Shown here: positions 21,702 to 33,057 of the stretch, piece by piece
Layout of the letters: each line of letters starts with the position of its first letter
Numbering within the stretch: position 1 is the first letter of the stretch
Assembly: GCA_019633425.1 (NCBI GenBank)
Contig: WSUB01000152.1
Coordinates: 33,319-97,318 of the forward strand
DNA length: 64,000 nt
Source: Tulasnella sp. 424
Taxonomy: Eukaryota > Basidiomycota > Agaricomycetes > Cantharellales > Tulasnellaceae
Reading direction: 5' to 3'
Notes under the pieces: generated by a model
What the model was told of the DNA's origin: nothing
Databases searched by the model: none
Seen by the model: the letters and a program-made list of their open reading frames with translations, nothing else
Program-made: the position numbers and the translations under genes

Positions 21702-22541
21702 ATGTCTGCTGTTACATCTTTCAACACCCAGGAGGTCCACCTCTGGAACAACCCCCAGGCTCAGACTTCCAAGACCATTAACCTCCCCCAGACCTATGTC
21801 GCTCCCCCCAGACTCGCCGTCGGTATCAACCAGCTCGACCTAAAGAGCGGCACTAACCTCCGCGTCCGAGCTTACGCAGACAACATCGACGCCAAGCAGT
21901 ACAATGCACACGTCGACACCTGGGCCGATACCACCCTATACTCCGCTGGGATCGACACACTCGTCCTGAAGCCCGCCAATCTCGACATCCTATCGGGCGA
22001 GTTTAGTACTCAGGACGACCACGCTTGGGACAAGCCTCAGCTTCAGACGTCTCGTCGTATCAACTTCGAGCGTCCCTTCGTGACTACCCCGAAGGTCATT
22101 GTCTTCCTCAGGGAGTTCGACACGGGCTCAGGATCCAGCACACGCATCAGGACCTACACCTCCGACATTGACGCCAAGGGCTTCACCATCCACATCGATA
22201 CCTGGTCTGACACGATTCTCTACTCCGCCATCGCCGGCTGGGTTGCCTACCCTGAGGATAAGGACTACATCTACAGCGGCACGGCCAGCACCCTGGACGT
22301 CCGTCCCTGGCAGAACCCTCAGGCGCAAACTCACAAAGACATCAACTTCCATGGCACCCAGTTCTTGCAGAAGCCCACCGTTTTCGTCGCTCTCAACTCG
22401 ATCGATATCGACACCGCGGAGAACCTTAGGGTTCGGGCTTACGTCGACAGCGTTACGACCGGGGGCCTGACCTGGCATATCGATAGCTGGGCCGATACGA
22501 AGCTCTGGTCTGGAGGTATCAGCTACCTTGTCTTCAACTAA
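21702..22541 (+). CDS. triple H-type lectin domain protein, copy 1
   Basis: An intronless gene of 279 aa made of three H-type lectin repeats at about residues 7-90, 97-185 and 192-279. Each repeat runs from a WxxPQ-type strand (LWNNPQAQTSKTI, AWDKPQLQTSRRI, PWQNPQAQTHKDI), through LRVRAY or RIRTYTSDID, to the module-end strand HxDTWxDT (HVDTWADTTLYS, HIDTWSDTILYS, HIDSWADTKLWS). H-type lectins (snail agglutinin, discoidin C-terminal domain) bind GalNAc/Gal residues and usually assemble as trimers or hexamers of single domains. A three-in-one chain suggests an intramolecular trimer. No signal peptide is present, as in most mushroom fruit-body lectins, so a cytoplasmic defence or storage role is a reasonable inference. 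A TATA box sits 123 nt upstream. Confidence 0.9.
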   Translation: MSAVTSFNTQEVHLWNNPQAQTSKTINLPQTYVAPPRLAVGINQLDLKSGTNLRVRAYADNIDAKQYNAHVDTWADTTLYSAGIDTLVLKPANLDILSGEFSTQDDHAWDKPQLQTSRRINFERPFVTTPKVIVFLREFDTGSGSSTRIRTYTSDIDAKGFTIHIDTWSDTILYSAIAGWVAYPEDKDYIYSGTASTLDVRPWQNPQAQTHKDINFHGTQFLQKPTVFVALNSIDIDTAENLRVRAYVDSVTTGGLTWHIDSWADTKLWSGGISYLVFN

Positions 22542-24040
22542 GGTGGGCATCAATTGTTGTATACAAACCCCAGAGTCCCAAGCTTACCTTTTTTTCTGGT
22601 TCTTGGGGTAGTACAAGCTCGGCTAAGAAGATTTGAACAACGGACGCCGGAACCTTGGTTTTGCCTTTCTTAGTTTTTCTTCCAGGATTTGAATGAAATG
22701 TAATGTTGTCTGACCTGTTGCCCGACGCGAAAACCCCCGTTCCTCGGCGGTTGCGTTCAATCGGTCTTTTTGCACCCGGTGCGCAAAAGGCGTAATCGGC
22801 GATTTGAGCTTCTCTCCCATAAAGAAAAAAAAACAGAAACCACGGTCGCGTCACAATATAGTCTATCCGCAAAGCTAGCACATCTGACGGCGGTGTTGCG
22901 TCTATCTTCCGTGCCATTAAGATGCTGGTGTCAGGGATCGCGGACGCACTTCGCGGCGGCGGACGAACCTCACGGGTATGGGATGGGCAGTAACCTTTAT
23001 CGACTTCTCACACCGTCCGGCATCATCCGTGACGTTACTATCTCCCCGTACTTCCCTGCGACTGTCGACCATATCACAGCTGTGAATGGTATTTGAGGAC
23101 GCTCGGCCAACACCCTACTTGAAACCACCGACGTCATCTACGACCTTACGGTCCCTTATACTTTCGGCCTCTCAGGTGAGCTGGCTCATCGATTCTTAAT
23201 AATCGCGAAATCTGTGGTACATACTTCCGGGACGTGTGGTCTACGACAAGAAGGCGCACCGAACAGTTGTACGGGGATGCGGATCGACTTCGACAACTAT
23301 GATAATCCGAATCAATGTCAATTCATATACCACAATATTCAGACCGACACTGCTCTTGTGGAGATAAATTGAAACGCTATCACCACTTAATCGCTCTTGG
23401 CTGTGTTGACCTGCAGGTAGTCCTAGACAGCATGAACTTTGAGCCAGAAGACTATATTGCTCTAGATGAAGACCTCCCTATTACAAATGGTGCGCAAGAT
23501 GTCAGTCCAGGTACCCCTTCAAACACTTTCTTTCACGTTCTTCGTGTTCCATCGACTGGTGCAGATCCGTTTCTTCACAGCGCATCCCACAAGACGCCTT
23601 CCACACGATCACAACCCCTCCTATCTCTGAGAACAGTAGCGTGCTGAGAAGTCCTTGGACCTCACCAACCGCGCCCAACACTCACTACATCCAAGCCATC
23701 AATAGAAGTCCTCCGGATAGAAAACCAGCTCGAAACTTTGCGCAACGCTTTGATGGTGCATAATCGACGCGAATGGCTGTACTGATTTGGGTGGCTTGAC
23801 CCCGACTACAGGCTTGGCGGCATCGGGCATGGAATTTGACAGTACAAGCGGACCAAGGGGGAGAGTGTGGCAACGGACGTTCCATCTCAGGTCAGGTCGT
23901 CGGTCGTAGACCTCATCTCCGGTTTCTGTCGGTCAGGTTCAACTTCCAATCTCATTGCTTCTATCGGCGTAACTTTCTCCGAGTCGACCTTCATTTCAGC
24001 TCCTATTCGAGTTTGGCTCCTGGTCTTCGTTGAGGTCGAC
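22542..24040. other. lectin 3' flank and decayed spacer
   Basis: To about 22920 this is the duplicated 3' flank of the lectin gene. Between 22960 and 23900 short plus-strand stretches look coding (DVTISPYFPATVDHITAVNG, TTDVIYDLTVPYTFGLSG, ANGCTDLGGLTPTTGLAASG) but they lie in different frames with stops between them, so this is at best a decayed gene of unknown family. The start of unit 2 follows at about 23960. Confidence 0.45.
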
Positions 24041-25682
24041 GACTACTGGTGAAGACCGTGGGGGGCCAATGGCCAGCTTCCCGAACACTGTTGGCACACC
24101 TCACCAGTTGGCATCAATTCGAAGTAGGCGTCATATCAATGAAGTAATGGAAGAGTCCTTCAAAATAGCGTTGTATACGATACAATTACTCGTCTTTGTA
24201 AGAAATCCTGAATACCATAAGATTTGCTTCTACCTCTTTTCGGAGTGCAATCCAATTTCCTTCGTTTACGCTTCAACAAGAGCCTCTCACCCTGACTGCA
24301 TGGTACCTCAAAACGGGCGTTTCTGCTGGAGCATCCGCCGGTCATGACGCTCCATGACGCCACTTGAACGTAGGAGGCGCTAATGTCCAAGCCATGGCGC
24401 GCCAAATTAAGCGCTGCTATTTTTAACCTTTCCTCACGGGACATGCCGGGAGCTCTGCCACCCCAAGATAACTTTGTTCGAAATCCGGTGACAGAGCTTC
24501 GAGAACTTCGGCGCCGACGGAACCTGGTACCTGACCGAGGACTGGGCTTCCACGCCCCCCCCCCCCCTCGTCCTCCTATCGGTATCCTAATTTGCTTTTT
24601 TTGAGGGCGAAGATGTCCTTATACTCGAAGCAAAGTTGGTATCATGAATATTCACCGAGCCCTTTTCGAAAGCTATGAGTCCCCAACGTGCTCGCATGGT
24701 GCGTTGGTCGGTGTCGTAATCGGAGGTCGTGCACAAACGGCGAGCCATAGTTGAAGTAGCAAGTCCGCACAGGTTTAATCTCATACTCGAGCCTTTCCGA
24801 TCAGAAGTCATCTAAGGGCATGGTTCATTGGGGATTCATGACCGGTCTGTGCGGCCGCACTTTAATTGATCATCGGACAAGCACTTCCCCCCGGGCCCCG
24901 AGGCACAGTTCCCATGAGGACCCCATCGGTCGGCCCAATAAGATATCTCAGGCGTATCCAGGGCTTGGCAGATATGCACCCCAATTGATGGGCACCCAAT
25001 AGTAAAGAAGTCTCGACAGCAACGTTTGTCATTGGGCAATCGACTTGAGAGCCTCCTGCCAAGGAGACTGCCTAGCTTCTGTTCGGACACCAATCTTAGC
25101 GTTAGGACTGCATTGGCGCTCTCTAAGCTGGCGCCTGCAAGTTGTTTTAGGAACACCGATGTTGGATACTATTTTTAGGAGGGGTGAACACTAGGTGTCA
25201 GGCTCCCACCAAGCACGAGCTAGGAATGCTCAATCGCTCTCTGTGCGTCCAACCAGACGATCATTCAGCAAAATCACATTTTAGACGCAATCAATCAGGT
25301 ACATTAACGTCGACCTTTTTTTGCGATGCAACTCTGTCTCGAGGTTGCTTCCTGTTTGACTGAGAGGAACGAACGAAGGCAAGCAACGAGATCAGGGCCC
25401 TTCGGCGCCACGCCATCGAAGTATTGACGCCCGTATCTATATTTATGTCTCCAACAATGTCCCCGAACGATTCTGCAGACGTCCGAACGGATGGGAGGAC
25501 TTCTTTCATTTGTTCTGAGCGCTTCCTGCTCCTTCAAGCCAACAATAGCATCGGGGTTCTGCAGATCTCGAGGCCGCATCACCGAATAAGTAATCAACTC
25601 ATAGAGGCTCGATTTAGAACGATTATCGATGGTACTTCCACAGAGCAAACTTGAAATGGTTGTCCCAGCCGTGACGCAAAGG

Positions 25683-25689
25683 TATATAA
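25683..25689 (+). promoter_or_regulatory. TATA-like box of lectin gene 2
   Basis: TATATAA lies 123 nt upstream of the ATG at 25806, in the context CGCAAAGGTATATAACG, aligned with TATAAAA of copy 1. The spacing to the ATG is identical. Confidence 0.55.
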
Positions 25690-25805
25690 CGTGCTTTGAT
25701 CTGAGACGACCATTCCTCAGCAAACCACCGAGTTCGCCCTTCCAACCTACTTCCACATCTTCCACACTCTAAATCAACTTCTATCTTCCATCGAATCTTA
25801 TCGAT

Positions 25806-26645
25806 ATGTCTGCTGTTTCTTCATTCAATACCCAGGAGGTCCACCTCTGGAACAACCCCCAGACGCAGACTTCCAAGACCATTGACCTTCCCCAGACCTA
25901 TGTCGCTACCCCCAGACTCGCCTTAGGTCTCAACACGTTCGACATAAAGAATGGTACCCCCATTCGCGTCAGAGCTTACGACGACGGCGTCGATAGCAAG
26001 AAGTACACTGCCCACATCGACACCTGGAGCGATACGACCCTCTACTCTACCGGCATCGACACCCTCGTCTTAAAGCCCGCCAATCTCGACATCCTTTCGG
26101 GCGAGTTCAGCACTCAGGATGACCATCCTTGGGACAAGCCTCAGCTCCAGACGTCTCGTCGTATCAACTTCGAGCGCCCCTTCGTCACTACTCCGAAGGT
26201 CGTTGTCTTCCTCAAGTCGTTCGACCTGACCGGAGGAACTAGCTTCCGCATCAGGGCTTACACCTCCGACATCGACGCCAAGGGCTTCACCATCCATATC
26301 GACACCTGGTCCGACACGATTCTCTCCTCGGCCATCGCCGGCTGGGTTGCCTACCCGGAGGACAAGGATTACATCTACAGTGGCACAGCCAACACCATGG
26401 ACGTCCGTCCTTGGCAGAACCCTCAGGCGCAAACTCACAAGGATATCAACTTCCAGGGCGTCTCGTTCTTGAAGAAGCCCACCGTTTTCGTCGGTCTCAA
26501 CTCGTTCGATATCTCCACCGAGGCGAACCCTAGGATTCGGGCTTACGTCGACAACGTTACGACCGGGGGCTTAACCTGGCATGTCGATAGCTGGGCCGAT
26601 ACGAAGCTCTGGTCTGGAGGTATCAGCTACATTGCCTTCAACTAA
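25806..26645 (+). CDS. triple H-type lectin domain protein, copy 2
   Basis: An intronless paralogue of the gene at 21702-22541, also 279 aa with no length change. The same three H-type lectin modules are kept, and module ends read HIDTWSDTTLYS, HIDTWSDTILSS and HVDSWADTKLWS. Differences are spread mainly over the loops (for example GLNTFDIKNGTPIRVRAYDD against GINQLDLKSGTNLRVRAYAD). The second half of module 2 and all of module 3 are most conserved. Equal length and absence of stops after clear divergence of the flanks suggest selection on both copies. Function as for copy 1; glycan preference may differ. Confidence 0.9.
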   Translation: MSAVSSFNTQEVHLWNNPQTQTSKTIDLPQTYVATPRLALGLNTFDIKNGTPIRVRAYDDGVDSKKYTAHIDTWSDTTLYSTGIDTLVLKPANLDILSGEFSTQDDHPWDKPQLQTSRRINFERPFVTTPKVVVFLKSFDLTGGTSFRIRAYTSDIDAKGFTIHIDTWSDTILSSAIAGWVAYPEDKDYIYSGTANTMDVRPWQNPQAQTHKDINFQGVSFLKKPTVFVGLNSFDISTEANPRIRAYVDNVTTGGLTWHVDSWADTKLWSGGISYIAFN

Positions 26646-27504
26646 GGTGGGGATGGATTGTCATCGGCAAACCTCAGAGTCCCAGGCTTACCCTCTCTCT
26701 GGTTCTTTAGGTAGCACAAGCTCGGCTAAGGAAATTTGAACAACTGACGCTGGACTATCGGTCTTTCCTTTCTTGGGTTTTCCTTCCTCCCCGTAAATCA
26801 GGATTCGAATGAAATGCAATGTTATCTGACCTGTTATCTGACGCGAAAATCCCTGTTCCTCGGGGTTGCGTGACCAGACCTTCAATTGATTGATTCAGAT
26901 CCGGCGCGCAAAGAAAGGTAATCGGGCTTCTTGCGCACTCTCCGGCGATGTAAGCTCCTTTTTTCATAAGAAAAGAGCGTGAGATCAGTTGTGTTTCGTT
27001 ACACCGTTCCCGTGAAGCTAGCACAGCGGAGGACGGTGTCGCGTCCACATTTCGTGATATTACGACAGCAATGCTTTGTACAGATAATGTTCCGTTGGTG
27101 CGACCAGATATCCAACAGCTGTTTGTGAATCAAGCATCAGGCCATGGTTCATATCGACGAATCATTAGCTTGGTAATTGAGGAATTGGAGAGCGAGAGCT
27201 TTTGAGCAAGTTGCTCGTCTAGTGCTAGTTCTCCCGCTCCAATTATATAGTGAAATTCTCAATAGGTTCTGTGTCCCATTCTCGTGAAGAGGTGAGCTGG
27301 TTCCGTCAGACTGCGTCAGTGGCTGGAAACCGTGAGAGACCCGGAGCGCGTGCTCTCGAAAGTCTTGGTTGTCTCTGGACGTCTCACAAACGGCACAGTA
27401 GCCCGCGACCTTGAACTCAGCTGCGAATAGGTACCCGCTTCATTAATACGGTGTTCGACCCTCCGTCACCTCCCACCAATCCCACTAAAAGGGTCCAAAG
27501 CTTT
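26646..27504. other. lectin 3' flank and F-box gene promoter
   Basis: Up to about 27050 this is the duplicated 3' flank. The rest is unique spacer. A short minus-strand frame with FASDNRSDNI-type text is shared with the other unit, but the frame is interrupted differently in each, so no gene is called. Confidence 0.4.
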
Positions 27505-29073
27505 ATGCCGCTTTGGAGTCATCAAGACCCTGTGGCAATGCGACGGCAGTCCACCACTGTATATACCGCGCCTTTCCTCCAACCCAACAACAGTCCCCAA
27601 AGTCTCATGAAGGTAAGTATCGGACTGAGCATCAATCCTATTTCTTATGAAGACTCTTCCTCTAGAACGACGCCGAACATAGTTCGTCCCACCGCAACAC
27701 AAGTCCTATAGGCGTGGCCAAAATCCAGAGAACATCTTGTGCTGGTCCTCTAGCACACCCAGATCCCTCAGAACTCAAACCCAGGATGGCGCTTTCTCAA
27801 TTGCCGTGGGACATCATCCTCATCATCCTCGACAACTTGCAGGTCATCGAAATGGTGCCACTCCTAAAGACCTGCCGCACATTCAGACGGCTCATGGAAC
27901 CAATCGTCTATCGACACATTGACGAATACCATCACCGTTTCCTTCGTTCGAAGGGGCAAATCTTCAACACCCTTATGGAAAGGCGTGACCTTCTCCCTCA
28001 CATCTTCTCCTACTACGGCACACTCGAGCCTTATATTGCCGGAAGCAATCTTATTGAAGGAGCAGGTTCCGGATCACCCGATGAGTCGGCTCCAACCCTC
28101 ACCGCTAGAATTATGGCCACAATTTTTACACAAGCGATCAATATTCGAGACCTACAGTTTACCGATATGACCGACTGGCACGAGGGGCCATGCGATACAT
28201 GGCGCGAGATCGCAACGGCCGTATCCAGGATGTGCCTCAATCGATTCTCCGTCGAAAGGTACTTCTTCGAAGGGGACGTCCTTCCAATACTTCGCCGTCA
28301 GACAGAGCTCACTGAGCTAGAGCTCTCGTACTACACCCCCGGGCTTGAAGAGTCGGACCTGGAGGGAACTGATTTCCCAAAGCTCAAGGAATTGACCGCG
28401 ACACTGGTTCAAGCGGCGAAGATTGTCCCCGGGCGCCCCGTGGAGTCGTTGGAAATTCATGTCTGGGGATGCTCCTACAATGGGGCCGGACCGCTTTTCG
28501 ACAGGCTAAGGCTGGCCTCGCGTCCCATCATTAGCCTAGGTATTCCGCTCTTCTTCTCGGGGCACAACCAGGACAAGGGGAGCCACCAGAGCGTCAACGA
28601 GAGCAACCATAGTGGCGACGAGACCGATGATAATGATAAGGACGAAAGCTTCCTAGCGACAATTCGGATGGTATTCAATTATTTGCCTCAAATCGAGGCT
28701 CTCACTATCACAGTAGACGGGGACGTTTCTCAGGAAGTTGTAAGTGTCCTTTACTATATCTTTTGCTGTTACCAACGATGCGAAATCAAATTACAAATAC
28801 TGCTAGATTCTCCAAGAGATCCCAAAATTTCCCTCACTTCGCGACCTCGGGCTCTGGGAGATCAACCTCGTGGAAACCATAGGATCTCGCAGTTCCAACT
28901 CTATCACTTGTAGTGAACAAGATGAAATATGGGAGGAGTTCGTTATAAAACTGAAAAAAGAATGTTCTTCATTGCAGGAGGCTGAATACAGTCCGCATGG
29001 TCCTCATTTTAGGTACCTGACTCCCTCCTATGGTAGGAATTGGGCTATCGCGAAGTCCCTGATGAGGTCATAG
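27505..29073 (+). CDS. F-box protein
   Basis: Spliced model of 482 aa in three exons: 27505-27612, 27666-28739 and 28807-29073. The introns are 53 and 67 nt with GTAAGT donors, and both joins are phase 0. The F-box is at about residues 64-105 (LSQLPWDIILIILDNLQVIE, then LLKTCRTFRRLMEPIVYRHI), preceded by a basic, Ser-rich N-terminal extension. F-box proteins recruit targets to SCF ubiquitin ligases through Skp1. The rest has weak Leu-rich periodicity (LTELELSYYTPGLEE, FPKLKELTATL) as in LRR-type substrate-binding parts, with an acidic Ser/Asp insert at about 300-320. Agaricomycetes carry large families of such genes. If the first exon is not used, an internal ATG at 27786 would still give a complete F-box. 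Target unknown. Confidence 0.82.
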
Positions 29074-29816
29074 GTTGGATGTAGTATACCTTTTCATCTA
29101 TGTATGAACGACATCCCGCATTCGCGTAACGCACCTCGTCATCATCTTTCTGTCGTTAAGGTTCCTCCCGGCAACCCGAAGGGACCTTTTGCACAAAGAA
29201 GAAAAACCCGTACGATTCCTACGAGCGAATGTGAGAGTTGTGACCAATGTGCTGTCTCATGGCTGGTCTTCCAGCGAGAGCATGCCCCGTTTCCAGCGAC
29301 AATCGGGGTCTACGTACCTACCAAGGAAAACCAGACTAGAGTTAAAGCTTCACCGACCCCATTCCGGGGTGTCTCTTGCCCTTGAGCTATTAGCTCGAAG
29401 ACCGCAGCGTCGTAGAACGAACACATAGCCCAGAACGCTCTCTTGCACAAGAACAACCAATGCGCAAATGTCCATTCCAAGACCCCATATATAGATACGT
29501 AAAAAGAAAAATTAGCTCGATCCCTTTCCGAGCATTCTAATGTATAACCTATTTCGGATTCCATCGGCGAATTAGATGTGCTCAAACACCAAGCGCTAAT
29601 CAAGAAAAAAAAGGTAGAAACGCAGCGCCAACTCAGCATCAGACCAAGAAGAAAATGCGAAAGCGGACTGAGGACCCACCACTTTTTTCAGTCGTTTGCC
29701 ACACCCGACGGCCCGAATGAAACCCTCTGGGTCTTGGCTTAGGTATATTCCACCGTAGCAGGCTACGACTGTTCCCAGCCGGTGGACTTCTGCTCGAGGT
29801 TGAGGAGACAAAAACG
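29074..29816. other. convergent 3' flanks
   Basis: This separates the ends of the F-box gene (+) and the gag-like gene (-). A minus-strand frame at 29596-29811 could be 3' UTR of the latter. No gene is called. Confidence 0.4.
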
Positions 29817-31072
29817 TCAGTTTATTCGCCCAGCTCCGACAAATGGCAGCGAGAAGGATGACTGACTTCCGTTATCTTCTAGATACTCAATCTCCATCGT
29901 ATCGTCTTCGCTTACTTTCCAGATTACGTGCTCGGTGGCACCTTCGTCTCGATTGCTCGATGAGACCCATTTCGTGCCAGTTTTGTCGTGAGTTACGGTG
30001 GCGAAGGCAGCGACCCTAGAATTCGAGATGAGAAGACGCTCGATCAGTCTGTGTATACAATGGTGAAGGCCAGCACTTACAGGGTAGGATTTAAAGTCCA
30101 GTCGTCCGAGTGCCTTCCAGGCCAGGTCGCACCCAACCAAGCATCTTCGCACTCCGGATCGGCCTGAAAATGGTAACAATACTCGGTGAGCGAGGTTATT
30201 CCGACAGACGTAATTACGTTGTACGTACTCTCGACTGAACGCCGTGCCGCTCCTTGCTCCCGCACCGACTCGAGTACGAAACGACCATCGCATCCATAGC
30301 ATGGTCGCAAGCCGTGTGAGCTCCATTCCCGTTCCTCCGCTTGGATACCCAACGAGGTTTGGCCGTAGGTTCGTCGTCGTCGACCATTTTGATTCGACCG
30401 GTTCGGGAGATAGGCGGTGTAGGCAGCGGTGTGATGTAACCTGTGGAAGCAGGTGAATGTTGTGCGGAATCGCTTGTGTCGAAGAGTTCCGATTCCGACC
30501 TGCTCCGACGTTAATTTGATTTTTGAAATTTTGGAATGGGGGTTGTGGTTAGTGATGACGGTGAGTGAGACGAGGCCGACGGCGGTGACGCTCACTTTTC
30601 ACTATCAGGTGTGTACTGGTCTTCGTCTCGCCGCTCGTTCTCCTTATCCTTCAAGCTCTCCTCCACTGGGGTGTCGTCGGCCTCGGCTCGGGCGCTATCC
30701 CCGCTCCCATTGGCATCACCGAACCGCTCCACCAGCGCTTTGCTCAGCTTGTCCCAATCTGTCTGCACGTCCTCGTCCAACAATCTATACCACCTCATAA
30801 CGTTGCCGCTTGCTTGAAAGCAACTGGCCGCAAAGTCGGCTTGCCATTCGTTGTCCTGGTGTTTGCCCTCCGAATGGGCATGCCGTCCAACAGCAGCGAT
30901 GAATTTTCCTGGAGCATGACCAGTGAAGGTGATTTCGTCTTATTTTTTTTGCGCGTCAAAACGACGTCATTTTTCGAGGGGAAGGGCGTGGGTGCGGAAT
31001 ATCGGTCGGTTAGCCACAATCGCAACTCGCTTTCTTTGCTGCTGTGAACATACCACTCTCTGAATCAGACAT
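29817..31072 (-). CDS. protein with retrotransposon-gag-like N-terminal domain
   Basis: Spliced model of 304 aa in five exons: 31072-31054, 30938-30596, 30499-30229, 30163-30081 and 30015-29817. The first exon codes only MSDSES plus one base. Residues about 10-75 resemble the helical Gag domain found in many basidiomycete genes and Ty3-type elements: FTGHAPGKFIAAVGRHA, DNEWQADFAASCF, then MRWYRLLDEDVQTDWDKLSK and ALVERFGD. A disordered acidic linker follows, then RWVSKRRNGNGAH and ADPECEDAWLGATW, and a C-terminal part ending FVGAGRIN. No zinc knuckle, protease, reverse transcriptase or integrase lies nearby and there are no LTRs, while the gene has four regular introns. A host-domesticated gag gene is therefore the best reading; a fold coincidence cannot be excluded. 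Function unknown. Confidence 0.7.
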
Positions 31073-31444
31073 CTGTGAACAGGCAATGGGCGCGTACGTG
31101 GAAGCTAAGAGACAGTGGTAGAAAGAAAACGAAAGCAGGTGAGATTTGTAGGGGAGTCACACACCCTAGGGAGAGCCGAGGACATGTGGTAGGCTGGAGG
31201 TTCGGATGCCGACTGCTCGGCCAACTCGATACCGAGGCTGCGGCTTCCCGGGAAACCTTCGTGCCCCGCAACGGCACCCCGATCGACGTCAAGTGTGCAA
31301 TCTTGCCTTTCATTTCGACGTCCATTCTTAGCCTGTCGTTCCTTAAATAGACGAATAAATAACAAAACCAATATTCCGCACAAGGCGACGACATGCAGTA
31401 CGTAGTAGCTATACACTAGCGGGGGGGTATGATAAACCTGGCTT

Positions 31445-33057
31445 TTATGAGTATCGAATCCAAGTATGGTTTTGCGACTGCTCAGCAGTACGATTGGCGA
31501 TGAATGCATGTTCCCCTCGTATGTTGATGAACGAGTACTGGTAAGGGTCCAAAAATAAGTGAGATGACGAGGGATCGGCAGGAACCGCGCGCAGTCAGTC
31601 AATGCGGGACCTCGCCAAAGATAAACGCCCAAAAGGTTAAACTCACGTCAGCGATAGTCGGCAAGCTCCCCCGGTTGATATTGGCATAAACGAGATTAGG
31701 CTCGGCATGGAACGGTCTCAGACCTGAAGCTTCAAGCAGCTCCCACCTAGAAAGTGCCCGTCCAAATAGTTATCCGTCAGCAAGCAATTTCGACAAGCTA
31801 ACAGGGACAATCCTCGCCACACCATTCGAGAACTTTATCCAAAGGCATATCGTTGGCGTGTATTTCCAGCTGAAGTTGGCCGAATGGTAAGGGCAACTCG
31901 CGGTACGCGTCGAAGAGAGGTACGAGAGCGGCGAATTCCCAGCCTAAGGTGACGAACAGGAACACGGATTAAGGAACAAAATAATCAATGCCTGTAATAA
32001 GGGTGCCGGTATGTAGGTGAGGCGCGAGGTCGTACCTTCCAAATCGATTTTCACGAGGTCGACGAAATCATGGCCTGCGTTATGCCGTGTCATCTGTCAG
32101 TGGACAGGGACCAGGTGAAAGCGAATGAGACACGGCATACCACGTTCGTGCATTAGCGAAGAAAGAGTTCGATATAACGGTGGTTGGTCTTTTGAGTAAA
32201 GGCCACATTTCTTGAACTCGGAACGCCATTTTAACCGGTCAATGGACCTGACTTCAGGACCAAACTAAAAATAGTGCGCAGGATTTTGAGTACGTATTAC
32301 CCACGACGAGAATCCAACGAATACGCGTACGCTGTTAGTGTCGAAGTGATGTCCATATATTTTACAGTATTTTGTCCGATGTAGGACTGCGGCTTCGAAA
32401 GACGAATCCCAAGGGCTACCTGCCCATATCGCCAACCCGCGAAAGTTAATCACAAAGGCAACAATATCTCGCGAAGGAGACCGAGACACACACCAAAAGA
32501 ATAGACGATGCAGTCCTTTTTATCCACCAGCCTGTCTAACCCGCAGACCCACTTCCCGCCCACGCCCGGGTTGCCTATGCGCTCGACGGTATGAGGGCAG
32601 TTGAACGCTGCAGGGAAGAAGTCCCAAAGCGTGTATAAGCTCAGGTCTCGTGGCCATCTATGATCGGTAATCCTTGGCATGAGCTTCTCTTGTGATCTTG
32701 GCGTGTTTAAGTCGCCAGCAACACGTACGCAGCGATTTCCGACCGGGCTGGACCCGTGCGATGGATAAGCTCTTGCCTCTGCCTCAACACCTTTTGATAC
32801 ACCTCCTCAGCAGCTTTGACTCTGAACGGTAGAGTACGATCGTCCGGTGCTTTCCCGGTCTTGAAGAACAGCACTATTCGCGGTCGGAAGAACGCCCATT
32901 CCAATCGGAGTACGACGACAAAGATGATCGTTGAGATGATGACGCGGGTGAGCGTTGGTCCCTTTCTGTACGTCTTGATGCAGAGGTGGAAGAGACTTGA
33001 TATGAGAGATGAGAGGATGCGTAGTATTTGGACGGCGAGTAGTGGGATGGTGGGCAT
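31445..33057 (-). CDS. membrane-anchored Methyltransf_22-type protein
   Basis: Spliced model of 362 aa in eight exons: 33057-32725, 32683-32494, 32419-32331, 32264-32141, 32074-32036, 31943-31823, 31746-31647 and 31537-31445. Hydrophobic N-terminal segments (about residues 5-25 and 35-55) suggest a type II membrane anchor. The lumenal part matches the Methyltransf_22 family seen in fungi and animals: WDFFPAAFNCPHTVERIG, GGKWVCGL, DCIVYSFG, SSFEAAVL, the SAM-domain-like DFVDLVKIDLEGWEF, LPFGQLQLEIH, then WWELLEASGLRPFHAEPNLVY and a C-terminal YSFINIRG. The KIDxEGWE motif is the family hallmark of FkbM-related methyltransferases. Substrate is unknown; glycans are one possibility. Intron 1 is only 41 nt with a weak GTGTTG donor and is the least certain junction. 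Confidence 0.83.

Larger units (their letters stand above)
20110..27050. repeat. tandem segmental duplication carrying the lectin genes
   Basis: Unit 1 spans about 20110-22920 and unit 2 about 23960-27050. Similarity begins at GAGGTCGACGACTA before CCAATGGCCAGC (20164 and 24034), runs through more than 1.4 kb of upstream sequence, the whole lectin gene and about 350 bases after it. The lectin starts are 4104 bases apart. About 1 kb between 22920 and 23960 is not duplicated. Upstream sequence is more diverged than the coding part. Confidence 0.85.

Noticed and set aside
22128..22553. Antisense frame inside lectin gene 1 (and 26070-26438 in copy 2)
   Set aside because: Mirror of strongly biased codon use in the lectin gene; the two copies do not give the same protein end to end.
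24552..24568. Run of C in lectin unit 2
   Set aside because: Homopolymer expansion; unit 1 has a shorter CCACCCCCC-type stretch at the same place.
29596..29811. Minus-strand frame after the gag-like gene
   Set aside because: No splice signal joins it in frame to the last exon; treated as 3' UTR.
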